Positions 1 through 8,031 of a stretch of DNA of 64,000 nucleotides are shown piece after piece. A model generated the notes under the pieces. That model did no database searches. It saw only the letters and a program-made list of their open reading frames with translations, and was not told the origin of the DNA. This DNA is from Oceanispirochaeta sp963676905 (GTDB lineage Bacteria > Spirochaetota > Spirochaetia > DSM-2461). The position numbers and the translations under genes are program-made. The stretch is taken from contig CAXXVE010000001.1 of the NCBI GenBank assembly GCA_963676905.2, positions 3,720,001 to 3,784,000 on the forward strand, given 5' to 3'. The first letter of the stretch is position 1. Each line of letters begins with the position of its first letter.

Positions 1-258
1 TCAACCGATCTGAGCGGATACACCCTTGCGGATTACAAGAAGAACTACCGCTACCATATCTACAGCTATGACGAATACGCCGAGCTCTTTCCCCAGTGGT
101 TTGCTGCCGGACGGCGCTGGTCCCCCGACAGAGAGTGCTACCTCTTTCTCGGAACAGAAGTCCAGCCCGGAATGAATGACTTTATGCAGGGAAGCAACCT
201 TGTTTTTATGGTCAGGCCCGAAGAGGGAAGCTGGAAGATTATAGCTCTTCCCGAGTAA
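1..258 (+). CDS. C-terminal fragment of an unknown protein
   Basis: An open frame enters from the left edge and ends at TAA 256-258, leaving 85 residues. The fragment is rich in Tyr, Trp and Phe, with a mixed polar and aromatic pattern that suggests a beta-rich domain rather than a membrane segment. I do not recognise the family. The gene is cut by the window edge, so its length and start are unknown. It converges on rbgA, with 2 nt between the two stop codons. Confidence 0.6.
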   Translation, partial: STDLSGYTLADYKKNYRYHIYSYDEYAELFPQWFAAGRRWSPDRECYLFLGTEVQPGMNDFMQGSNLVFMVRPEEGSWKIIALPE

Positions 259-260
259 GG

Positions 261-1229
261 CTACTCTTCTTCTGAAGACTCTTCTGACAGGGAGTCTTCA
301 TTTTCTTCTGCTGTTTCCTGATGATCCTGCGAAGGTTCCCGTGAAAGATCCCAGCCTCTGGCCGGATCATCGGGATCTTCAAGAGTGATTCTGTCAATGA
401 TGCCGCCGCGGAGTTCTTTAATGATCAACCGGGCGGCTCTTTCTTTATCAGCCTCTCCCCCTGACACAAGAAGCCCTCTGTTGGCTGCAATCTGTTCCAT
501 CACATCATGGACATCCATTGTCTTCATTTTTTCAGGAATCATGGGTTCATCTCCCCGTCCCGTCAGCTTGTAGCGCCTTATAAGGGAAGCAGGATAGAGA
601 AGGCTCAGGAATTTAAGAACCTCAAGGGCTATCTCATCCACTAGAAGAACGGAATCTTTGATGGACCCTAAAGCTGCCAGTTTCAAACCCACAAGCTGGT
701 CATCAAATTTATGCCAGAGGATTCCCGGTGTATCAAGGATCTGAATCTCCCTTGAGATAGGCACATGCTGGGCGTCCTTCGTGACTCCGGGTTTATTGGA
801 AGCGGCGGCTTTCTTCTTTCCCGCCAGCGTATTGATAACAGTTGATTTCCCCACATTGGGAATACCCACAATCATTGCCCTCACGGGACGGCGGTTAACC
901 CACTTTTTCCCCTTGCAGAGGGCCTTGCACTCCCTGGGGACGTGCTTGAGGGTCTTCTTGTTCCGTGAGTTTACAGAAATGGCCTTGATGCTTGAGCCCT
1001 CGGAGAGAGTTCTGATCCACTTTTCGGTTTTTACAGGGTCTGCGAGATCCGACTTGTTCAGAAGGATCAGCCGGGGCTTGTCTTTTGTAAGCTCGGCAAG
1101 AAGAGGGTTCCGGCTTGCCAGAGGGGCCCTTGCATCCAGAATCTCAATAACCATATCCACTTTTTTGAGGTTCTCATTGATCAGTTTTTTCGTCCTGGTC
1201 ATATGACCGGGAAACCATTGAATGGACAT
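261..1229 (-). CDS. rbgA: Ribosome biogenesis GTPase (YlqF/RbgA family)
   Basis: This is a circularly permuted GTPase of the YlqF/RbgA family, which in other bacteria acts late in assembly of the large ribosomal subunit. The permuted motif order is visible: G4 NKSD at residues 58-61, then G1 GIPNVGKST at 122-130, then G3 DTPG at 166-169. The N-terminal WFPGHM is also typical. The length of 322 residues is slightly above the usual 280-290 because of a C-terminal tail rich in Glu and Ser. The ATG start follows a CAGGAG ribosome site at good spacing. The gene diverges from the DHH phosphoesterase. Confidence 0.93.
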   Translation of the reverse strand: MSIQWFPGHMTRTKKLINENLKKVDMVIEILDARAPLASRNPLLAELTKDKPRLILLNKSDLADPVKTEKWIRTLSEGSSIKAISVNSRNKKTLKHVPRECKALCKGKKWVNRRPVRAMIVGIPNVGKSTVINTLAGKKKAAASNKPGVTKDAQHVPISREIQILDTPGILWHKFDDQLVGLKLAALGSIKDSVLLVDEIALEVLKFLSLLYPASLIRRYKLTGRGDEPMIPEKMKTMDVHDVMEQIAANRGLLVSGGEADKERAARLIIKELRGGIIDRITLEDPDDPARGWDLSREPSQDHQETAEENEDSLSEESSEEE

Positions 1230-1259
1230 AGTCCGGCTCCTGTATTATGCTTCTAGAGT

Positions 1260-1283
1260 AAATCCCCTTTTACGGGGATTTTT
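1260..1283 (+). terminator. Short hairpin with T-run between divergent genes
   Basis: AAATCCCC (1260-1267) and GGGGATTT (1274-1281) form an 8-bp stem with a 6-nt loop, ending in a run of five T. It has terminator form, yet it lies between two divergent genes, so nothing obvious is being terminated on the plus strand. It may act in cis on either leader. Confidence 0.4.
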
Positions 1284-1310
1284 GTACGATAATAAACCAT
1301 GTAAGGATCT

Positions 1311-2282
1311 TTGTACCATCAGGAGAAGCTTATCTTTTCGGAAATTCTGATCAGCCGCCTTAAATCAGAGACAGGCAGGCTGTTTATACAGACCCACAAC
1401 TTCCCCGATCCCGATGCTGTAGCCGCCGCTTTCGGCCTGAAAGAGCTTCTGGACAAACAGGGAATCCATACCGAGATCATCTACGACGGAGAGCTTCAGA
1501 GGGATGCCCTTATAAGAATGATCGCCCTCCTGAACATTCCCATCCACCACTGGAAGCAGTATGAGCTTACCGAGGCCGACGGAATCATTATTGTAGACGG
1601 CTGCAAGGGCAACTCCAATGTGGAGGATCTGATCGGCCGCGAAATAGCCGTAATAGACCACCACAAGAGCCTGACTACCGAGGATGTCGAACTTACCGAC
1701 ATAAGGCCTGAATACGGCTCCAGCTCCACAATGATCTGCGAGTACTACAAGGAACTGGGAGTACTCCCCTCACCCGAAGCCGCCTCTGCCCTGCACATAG
1801 GCCTTGCCCGGGATACGGATCTCTACACCCGGGGAATGACCGAAATGGATCTGAAGGCCCTGAGCTTCATCTACCCCTACAGCGACAGGGAACTTGTCAA
1901 TTCAATACTGAGAAACAATATCCAGCTTACAGATCTGGACTACTATAAAAAGCTTCTTGAAAACCTGCTCGTCTACAAGGGGCTGGCTGTCTGTTTTCTC
2001 CCCGAGGGATGCCCTCAGAACCTTATGGGGATACTGGGAGACTTCGTCCTCTCCCTGCAGGAGATCCATTTCGTAGCACTCTTTGCCAACAATAATGAAA
2101 CGATTTCAATATCCTTCAGGAACAACTGGAACGACCGTGACGCCTCCAGGCTTATGAAGAAGTTCACCGCCGGAAGGGGCCGCGGCGGCGGACACAAACA
2201 GATGGCCGGAGGCATTCTGGATCAGGGCACGCCTGCGGAACCCCAGAAGTGGTTTGAGGCCCTTAAGGCCATGATCTACTAG
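1311..2282 (+). CDS. DHH/DHHA1 phosphoesterase (NrnA-like)
   Basis: A DHH-superfamily phosphoesterase of the NrnA type, a family that degrades short oligonucleotides or removes phosphate from pAp. Visible are the early Asp motif HNFPDPDAVAAA, the DHH motif (VIDHHKS, near residue 115) and the C-terminal DHHA1 Gly-rich GGGHKQMAGG. The total of about 320 residues fits the family. The start is unclear. TTG 1311 opens the frame but has no well-placed ribosome site. An AGGAGA at 1321-1326 would instead favour the ATC codon at 1332. An in-frame ATG at 1299 is followed at once by TAA. The homologous region begins around codon 12, so the domain itself is intact. Confidence 0.85.
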   Translation: MYHQEKLIFSEILISRLKSETGRLFIQTHNFPDPDAVAAAFGLKELLDKQGIHTEIIYDGELQRDALIRMIALLNIPIHHWKQYELTEADGIIIVDGCKGNSNVEDLIGREIAVIDHHKSLTTEDVELTDIRPEYGSSSTMICEYYKELGVLPSPEAASALHIGLARDTDLYTRGMTEMDLKALSFIYPYSDRELVNSILRNNIQLTDLDYYKKLLENLLVYKGLAVCFLPEGCPQNLMGILGDFVLSLQEIHFVALFANNNETISISFRNNWNDRDASRLMKKFTAGRGRGGGHKQMAGGILDQGTPAEPQKWFEALKAMIY

Positions 2283-2307
2283 AATCTGCAGGGCCTTAAT
2301 CCGCCTT

Positions 2308-4215
2308 TTAGCTTATACGGCAGCTTTTAAAACGCTCAGCTATCTTCTCCGCCGCCGAAAGGGCGTCGGAGCGGTTTTCGGCCATACCCTTTTCGAGCAG
2401 ATCCAGGGCATCGTAGTACCTGTCCCATCCGCTCTTCTCCCTGTACCAGCTATCTTTTACAGTCTCAGCGCTCTCCAGGCCCTTCACAAAGGGAGAGAGC
2501 TGGATTTCCGCCAGTTTCAGAAGTTCACCCGCATCTGAAGGAGATTCAAGCATCTTCAGAAGAAGCCTGAGAAAGACCTTGGTCATGGGGACCTCGGTAA
2601 TGAAACAGCCTGTAAAGGGATCAAGCTCCTCTTTTACACCGGAAGCGCCGCCCTCCAGAAAAGCAGCATAGGTGCTGAAATAAATAATCCGCAGCAGGTC
2701 AGCCACCCAGGTACCCATCCTGGCAGCGGCAATCGCCTCACCAGCAAAGGCCTCCTTGTCATGGCGCATGATCAGCCCCGGCTCATGAACATAGCGCATC
2801 AGGCCGCCCTCACTGTCAAAGAGGACAGAAAGGAGATAGGCCTGATCTTCGGCCCGTCCTATAAAGGCGGGGGTAAAGGGCCTCTTTTTTCTGAGGGTAG
2901 AACAGAGGATGCCGTTTGTCCCTCCTGTCACATGGACCCGGGAGAGGCACTCTTTTTTACCGTCGGGCATACCCGGCTCACCATAGCGGGTCATCATTTC
3001 GGCAAGGGTTGATACAGCCATGGGAAGCTGTTTGTGGAAGATCCCGGCTTCCCCCTTCAGTTCCATATCTTCAGCAGGAAGGGGAACATCGGGAGTAAAA
3101 AGGGATTTTGAGATGTCCTTCTCATTTACAAGGGCCCCGGCAATCATGCCCAGCTCCACATCCCGTCCTTTATAATCCTTTCCCCGGGCGCCCCAGAGAG
3201 GGGTGCTGAAGTGGCCGAAGGCTGTTTTACCGGTCTCCTTCACAAGTTCTTCCTGGGGAAAGACCTGATCCAGGTCAATTTTAAAGGTTCCCAGGACTTC
3301 AGGATTCATGACTATGGACCAGAGGGGAATAACGGCCTTGAGGAAACTGTAATGCCTTCCGTAACGGCCGTCCACACCGAAGACCTCTTTGATATCTGAT
3401 GCATCCGATGCGGGAAGCAGGCTCTCAAGAAGGTCTGAAAGCCGATCTGTATCCTCTTCGGTAAAGATATAGATATCGAGGTCCTCAAGCCCTTTGTAGC
3501 CGTCAAGTTCGGAGGCCAGATATTCATGGGCCAGCGACTTCAATCCGTCATGGGTCACAGAGAGAGAGAGGAGAACTGTCATTCTGCTCTCCGGAGACGC
3601 AAGCCCCTTCTTCTTTTCATAGGCGAAGGCCTCTGCAAGCCCTTTGAGGCCGTATACCATCTCGTTGGCTTCAGTCTCCACCCCCATAAGGATGGGATGG
3701 TCGAACCAGTACTTCTGATCCTCCTTTTCCACTTCCCCTACCTTCTCAAGAATAGCCTCTGAAAGCCGGGACCTGTACTGATCAGGGGGAAGAGTCAGAA
3801 GAACATTGGATGTGAATATCATCTGGGAAGCGGGATCGCTTACAGGTGCGGGATTCAGGTCTGTGAGCCTGACTGTGCGCCTTGATCGTATGAAATCCTC
3901 CTGCTCTGCCGGAGCGGTACCTCCGAAACGGGCTTCAGGAAAAAAGAGTTCAAGAGGCCCTCCGGCTCCTGAAAGGAATGCCTCGGCCCTTTTATCAAAA
4001 AGGCTGTTATCGGCAGTTTCAAGCTCCTTTCGGACCCACAAGGCGGCCTCTTCCAGAAAAGAACCTTCTGAATTGCCGCTTTCAAGAGTGTCCATAAAAG
4101 AGTGAACTGCTTTTCTTGTATAGGGTGAAAGGGCTTCACAGCCGCCGTCGAGAAATTCCCTTACTTCGGGGAGAGAGGTCCAGAGTTTATCAAAAAAAGG
4201 CTTGAGATTATCCAT
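2308..4215 (-). CDS. Large unknown protein, possibly GT-A type glycosyltransferase
   Basis: A 635-residue protein that I do not recognise by name. The start ATG 4215 is chosen because AAGGAG (4222-4227) lies 6 nt before it; the frame extends 7 codons further. There is no signal peptide and no clear membrane helix. The middle of the protein carries a short Asp motif in TFKIDLDQVFP, preceded by the segment GRHYSFLKAVIPLWSIV. A later IGRAEDQAYLL segment is followed by RHDKEAF. This arrangement resembles nucleotide-sugar transferases of the GT-A fold. That is an inference from motif shape only. The first and last 150 residues are helical and charged. It lies upstream of rather than inside any recognised pathway, and the next gene on the same strand ends 47 nt before it. 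Confidence 0.7.
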   Translation of the reverse strand: MDNLKPFFDKLWTSLPEVREFLDGGCEALSPYTRKAVHSFMDTLESGNSEGSFLEEAALWVRKELETADNSLFDKRAEAFLSGAGGPLELFFPEARFGGTAPAEQEDFIRSRRTVRLTDLNPAPVSDPASQMIFTSNVLLTLPPDQYRSRLSEAILEKVGEVEKEDQKYWFDHPILMGVETEANEMVYGLKGLAEAFAYEKKKGLASPESRMTVLLSLSVTHDGLKSLAHEYLASELDGYKGLEDLDIYIFTEEDTDRLSDLLESLLPASDASDIKEVFGVDGRYGRHYSFLKAVIPLWSIVMNPEVLGTFKIDLDQVFPQEELVKETGKTAFGHFSTPLWGARGKDYKGRDVELGMIAGALVNEKDISKSLFTPDVPLPAEDMELKGEAGIFHKQLPMAVSTLAEMMTRYGEPGMPDGKKECLSRVHVTGGTNGILCSTLRKKRPFTPAFIGRAEDQAYLLSVLFDSEGGLMRYVHEPGLIMRHDKEAFAGEAIAAARMGTWVADLLRIIYFSTYAAFLEGGASGVKEELDPFTGCFITEVPMTKVFLRLLLKMLESPSDAGELLKLAEIQLSPFVKGLESAETVKDSWYREKSGWDRYYDALDLLEKGMAENRSDALSAAEKIAERFKSCRIS

Positions 4216-4262
4216 AAACGGCTCCTTGATCATCATGATGCAGGAGACTGCCTTCTACAGCT

Positions 4263-5054
4263 TCAGTCGAGTAGGGATTTCATATTCAGACAGTCGTTTC
4301 TCGGACAGATCCCGTAGGGTATGTCACCGCCGTAGATCCTTCCGACTTCTTCCCTGACTCTTTCTACACTATTATTTTTTTCAGATAAATGACAGAGAAA
4401 AATTTTTTTAAGCTTTGATTCAGCCTTCCCCGACAGTTTTGTCATAAAAAATGCTGCATCCAGGTTGGACAGATGCCCCTGGTCCGAGAGGATTCTTTTT
4501 TTAAGAAAAGCGGGATAGGGACCGCTGTGGAGCATTTCCGGTGAGTAGTTGGATTCGAGGAAGAGGTAGTCCGACTTCAGCGCCAGCTTCTCCATCTCCT
4601 CACTCACCGCACCGGTATCGGTGATGATTGTAAACACGGTGCCTCCCAGGGAAAAATGAAAACCGATGGAGCTGTGGGCATCGTGGGATGTCTCAAAGCA
4701 GCGGAAACTGAGCTCCTCAAAGCTGTAATCCTGGCCTGGGAGAATATCAAGGCGCTTCAGAGCCCTTTCTTTTTTGCAGAACTGCTCCAGAGGCATGGCC
4801 GAGTGGGTGACCACAGGAATTCCAAGAAGAGATGAGAGGGTTTCCACACCCTTGAAGTGGTCACTGTGGTGATGGGTGAGAAAGATAAACTCCAGGGTTT
4901 TCTCGTCGAAGCCGAGGATATTCATCCTCCTCCTGAACTCCGAGATGCTGTAGCCGTTATCGATTATGAATGAAAAGTCCCGGTAGCGGAATACAAAGCC
5001 GTTTGCAGCAGAGCCGCTCCCCAGAATACCGAAATCTACCTGATCAGCCTTCAA
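4263..5054 (-). CDS. MBL-fold metallo-hydrolase
   Basis: A metallo-beta-lactamase-fold hydrolase of about 263 residues, likely cytoplasmic. The first strand GILGSGSAANGFVF and the metal motif THHHSDHFKG are clear. Further metal ligands are likely in SHDAHSSIG and ITDTGAVSEEM, and a C-terminal FLCHLSE matches the last histidine motif. The layout resembles the YycJ/WalJ and RNase Z-like group; the substrate is unknown. The start is uncertain. TTG 5054 gives an 11-nt overlap with the upstream gene, whereas a longer GTG start at 5105 would overlap it by 62 nt. The two genes are probably co-transcribed. Confidence 0.82.
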   Translation of the reverse strand: MKADQVDFGILGSGSAANGFVFRYRDFSFIIDNGYSISEFRRRMNILGFDEKTLEFIFLTHHHSDHFKGVETLSSLLGIPVVTHSAMPLEQFCKKERALKRLDILPGQDYSFEELSFRCFETSHDAHSSIGFHFSLGGTVFTIITDTGAVSEEMEKLALKSDYLFLESNYSPEMLHSGPYPAFLKKRILSDQGHLSNLDAAFFMTKLSGKAESKLKKIFLCHLSEKNNSVERVREEVGRIYGGDIPYGICPRNDCLNMKSLLD

Positions 5055-5379
5055 TCCACTTCTTCCAGGTCTCCGGATCGTATCCGACACTGACTTTGCC
5101 GTCACAGCGGACGACGGGAGTCTTTACAAGCTCCGGGTGTGCAGGAATCTCCTCCATGGGATCGAAATCCATATAGGCGAATTTCGACTTGTAGAGCTTT
5201 GACTCACTGTCAATCAGTTCATCCACCGATACTCTGCTGAGAATATTTCTCAACTCTCCGGGACTCAGCCCCTTTTCAGCAAGATCCAGCTTCTGGAATT
5301 TTACGCCTCTTTCCTTGAAAAAGCGCTCTGCTTTTCTTGTATTCTGGCACTTTTTTATTCCTATAATCTGAATGTTCAA
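5044..5379 (-). CDS. ArsC/Spx-family thioredoxin-like protein
   Basis: A 111-residue thioredoxin-fold protein of the ArsC/Spx/YffB family. The N-terminal KKCQNTRKA holds the single active-site cysteine expected for arsenate-reductase-like members, and the C-terminal KTPVVRCDGKVSVGYDP matches the cis-Pro and substrate strand. The usual RP motif appears as KTPVV. True arsenate reductase function is not shown, and no arsenic genes lie nearby. Translation starts at TTG 5379, with AGGAG 6 nt upstream. Its 3' end overlaps the MBL hydrolase start. Confidence 0.85.
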   Translation of the reverse strand: MNIQIIGIKKCQNTRKAERFFKERGVKFQKLDLAEKGLSPGELRNILSRVSVDELIDSESKLYKSKFAYMDFDPMEEIPAHPELVKTPVVRCDGKVSVGYDPETWKKWIEG

Positions 5380-5501
5380 TGGAATCTCCTGATACTGGGT
5401 GTTTTGTTAACTGTTTTCCCTGATTATGAGTAAAACAGAAGCTTTTGTAAATCGCCCCTCTGACTTCCTCCGTTGTCTTTACCCGAAAAGAGGGAGTGTA
5501 C

Positions 5502-5507
5502 TATAAT
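5502..5507 (+). promoter_or_regulatory. -10 element upstream of GH18 gene
   Basis: A perfect TATAAT 27 nt before the GH18 start codon. A TTTACC at 5478-5483 lies 18 nt upstream and is a weak -35 candidate. The ribosome site GGAGG (5523-5527) is separate, so this mRNA would have an ordinary short leader. Confidence 0.5.
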
Positions 5508-5533
5508 GCCTCAGCTACCGACGGAGGATGAAT

Positions 5534-6577
5534 ATGAATCGAATCAAACAGTGCAGCCTGCTTATGGCCCTTCTTATTACACTGCCCGCTTTTGCGGCTG
5601 ACCCTCCCGAAATGAAAGCCTACCTGCCCCACTACCGTATGAAGCAGCTCTTCCCCCACGATTTGAACAGGGAAACAGCCTGGTACAGCATGCATCCCTA
5701 TAAAGAGGCTCCCGGAGCCTCCTACACAAAAGAGCTCCCTGCCTCCTACGCCTACAGCCGGGGAGAGATGATTCTCAAGCAGTATGATGAAATCATCTAC
5801 TTTTCAATGGAACTGAAGAACTTTCCCGAAGAGCTCCTGAGCGAACCGCAGAAGGGCGACCTTGCCTACCTGCAGAGGCTGCTTCAGCTCACAGAAACCC
5901 GCCTGTCACTCTGCATCAGCGGCCCTTCCAGCGACTTTATTCCAATCCTGCGGGATGAGGACAAAAAGACACTCTTCTTCACAAGCCTAAAGGAGATTAT
6001 GGATGAATACTCCCTGTCGGGAATAGATCTGGACTGGGAGTTTCCAAGGAACGACCAGGAGAAAGAGATATATCTGGACTTTCTTAAGGATCTGAGAGAA
6101 CTCTGCGACAGCGGAGAGAGGAGCCTGAGCATCGCGGTCAGCCGCTTCCGTCCCCTCCTTCCCGAGACCTACAGCATTCCCGATGTAATCAACCTTATGA
6201 GCTATGACTTTTACGGCCGCCACAGCACACCCGAAAGCACAAGGGAGGCCCTGGAGTATATGTCCGCCCGCTATGATATCCCCTATGACAAAATTCTTAT
6301 GGGCATCCCCTACTACGGCCGGATCTTTGACGGATACTCCCCGGACTACTGGAAGAAGGCCCAGTCCTATAGAGAGATTGCCCTTCAAAACCATCTGACC
6401 GATCTCGACGACGAGGCCGACGGCTACTACTTCAACGGCCGCAACACTGTCAGAGAGAAAGCGAAAATGGGGATGGATCTTGGATTGAAGGGATTCTTTG
6501 TCTGGGAGATCGGCCAGGACTCTTTCGGAAAGGGTTCCCTCACCGCAGCCCTCAAAAGTACAGTCCATCCGGAGTAA
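5534..6577 (+). CDS. Secreted glycoside hydrolase family 18 protein
   Basis: A GH18 (chitinase-like) protein of 347 residues. It begins with a signal peptide (positively charged start, hydrophobic LLMALLITLPAFA, cleavage near residue 22). The catalytic strand reads SGIDLDWEF: the acid Glu and two Asp of DxxDxDxE are present, but the first Asp is Ser. The later MSYDFYG and GIPYYGR strands and a closing FVWEIGQD are typical of the barrel. ATG 5534 is preferred over ATG 5528 because GGAGG at 5523-5527 is 6 nt away from it. The protein may act on chitin or peptidoglycan-like beta-1,4-GlcNAc chains; activity could be altered by the Asp-to-Ser change. It converges on the next gene with 3 nt between. 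Confidence 0.88.
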   Translation: MNRIKQCSLLMALLITLPAFAADPPEMKAYLPHYRMKQLFPHDLNRETAWYSMHPYKEAPGASYTKELPASYAYSRGEMILKQYDEIIYFSMELKNFPEELLSEPQKGDLAYLQRLLQLTETRLSLCISGPSSDFIPILRDEDKKTLFFTSLKEIMDEYSLSGIDLDWEFPRNDQEKEIYLDFLKDLRELCDSGERSLSIAVSRFRPLLPETYSIPDVINLMSYDFYGRHSTPESTREALEYMSARYDIPYDKILMGIPYYGRIFDGYSPDYWKKAQSYREIALQNHLTDLDDEADGYYFNGRNTVREKAKMGMDLGLKGFFVWEIGQDSFGKGSLTAALKSTVHPE

Positions 6578-6580
6578 AGA

Positions 6581-7888
6581 CTACCGGCTCCGCCACTCCC
6601 CTGTAATACTCAGGACTATGGCATCGGGGTCCACCTTCCCCGGCCCGGGCCAGTTCAGTCCGACTGAGGCCCGCCCCTGCAGCTTGAAGCAGCCCAGCCT
6701 GAGAGTCTCTTCAACAGAGGGTTTGAGGGCCACAATCCCCGGGACTTCACTGTAGTCCAGGGAGACTCCCGTTGTACTTATACCAAGACGGCACCTGATC
6801 CCCCCGGATGCCGAGAGCTCTTTTATACCCCTGCGGTCCGCCTCAGCCCCCCAGCCGGCCTTCAAAGTCAATACGCCCCTCTTCCATCCGCTCCCCAGGT
6901 TCAGGCGGTGTGAGTAGGCAGGATATTCTTCTGTAACACTGGGCGGCAGCAGTTCATACTCCGACTCAAGGGTCAGGCCGTTCTTTTCATACACTACAGC
7001 AAGATTAAATTCATTGAACGGCGGGCATTCTGGATCATCAGCCACATAGATCTCCCACTGAAGGTCCATCCGCAGGCCGTCTGTAATATAAAATCTGAAC
7101 CGGTTCTCAAGGCTCTCCCTCAACACAGTCACTTCCCCGCGGCTGTTTATCCAGAAGGGCGAATTATACCAGTAGCGGATGCTCCAGTCGGCGAATCTGC
7201 CGTAGAGGTCCAGAGCCGGCAGAAGGGAGGCTCCCCACTGACTGTCTTGTGCCCCCGAGAGGGCTGCGGACAGGCTGAAGCGGGACCAAGCCATCTCCTG
7301 ACGAAACTCGGAAACAAGGTGATATACAGGATTGATCCTTGTCTCATCGGCGCCGCAGAACCACGGCTCATCATCCCTGTTTTCAGGAACCGGATCAGGA
7401 TAAAAGACAGAGCTACCCGCCTGAAGTTTCCTGTACTCTCCTAGGTCAAAGATTCCCCAGACACCCGAATACAGCCACTCCTGTGAGGACTGGACAAACA
7501 ATCCCCCCGAAGTACGACCCGGACCGGCACCATCGCGGTGATACGCAAAGAGAGGACGGTCCAGAGAGCGCGCGGAGCTCCTGTCGGGCTTCACTCCTGT
7601 AAGAGGTCTCAGCTCCGAAGAGGAAAGGAGGGTCTCCATGGCTGTGAACCTCCAGAGCCCGGATGGCGAGAATGAGCCGAAACTGAAGTTTCGGGTTTCA
7701 AAAACGGCCCTGTCCGCCGAGATATCTCCTTCGGTGCTCCGGCTCAGGGAGATCTCGGCCAGAGCCTCGTCATCCTCCAGACGATAGAGCAGGGATATTC
7801 CTCCACCGTACTCCCAGCGGCTTCTGACAAGCTGCTGAGGGTAGAGGCAGGGAGTAAAAATAAGCAGAAGAAAGAGCAGAACGGCCAT
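6581..7888 (-). CDS. Secreted, beta-rich envelope protein of unknown function
   Basis: A 435-residue protein with a short hydrophobic signal sequence (AVLLFLLLIFTPCLYPQ). The remainder is rich in alternating polar and aromatic residues (many Trp, Tyr and Arg), as in outer-membrane beta barrels or periplasmic beta proteins. It has no recognised enzyme motif, and the last residues do not form a clear OmpA or autotransporter signature. No Shine-Dalgarno site and no -10 hexamer is evident before ATG 7888, so the start is not certain. The gene stands between GH18, which converges on it, and a hydrolase upstream on the same strand that has its own terminator. Confidence 0.65.
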   Translation of the reverse strand: MAVLLFLLLIFTPCLYPQQLVRSRWEYGGGISLLYRLEDDEALAEISLSRSTEGDISADRAVFETRNFSFGSFSPSGLWRFTAMETLLSSSELRPLTGVKPDRSSARSLDRPLFAYHRDGAGPGRTSGGLFVQSSQEWLYSGVWGIFDLGEYRKLQAGSSVFYPDPVPENRDDEPWFCGADETRINPVYHLVSEFRQEMAWSRFSLSAALSGAQDSQWGASLLPALDLYGRFADWSIRYWYNSPFWINSRGEVTVLRESLENRFRFYITDGLRMDLQWEIYVADDPECPPFNEFNLAVVYEKNGLTLESEYELLPPSVTEEYPAYSHRLNLGSGWKRGVLTLKAGWGAEADRRGIKELSASGGIRCRLGISTTGVSLDYSEVPGIVALKPSVEETLRLGCFKLQGRASVGLNWPGPGKVDPDAIVLSITGEWRSR

Positions 7889-7940
7889 AACCGAAGTGAG
7901 GAGAAGAACTTCCCGGGTGATTCAAAGGGCAGAGGTGCAA

Positions 7941-7973
7941 ATAAAAGGGGCTGCCCATGTTGCGGCAGCCCCT
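7941..7973 (-). terminator. Intrinsic terminator after the alpha/beta hydrolase
   Basis: AGGGGCTGC (7946-7954) pairs with GCAGCCCCT (7965-7973) in a 9-bp stem. On the minus strand it is followed by a T-rich tract (TTTTATTT). It closes the transcript of the hydrolase gene that ends at 8032. A T-tract on the plus side makes it potentially bidirectional. Confidence 0.8.
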
Positions 7974-8031
7974 ATCTCCTTTTTTATTATGAATTCCTGA
8001 TCAGGGTATTCATAATCCCCTTTTGCGCTTT

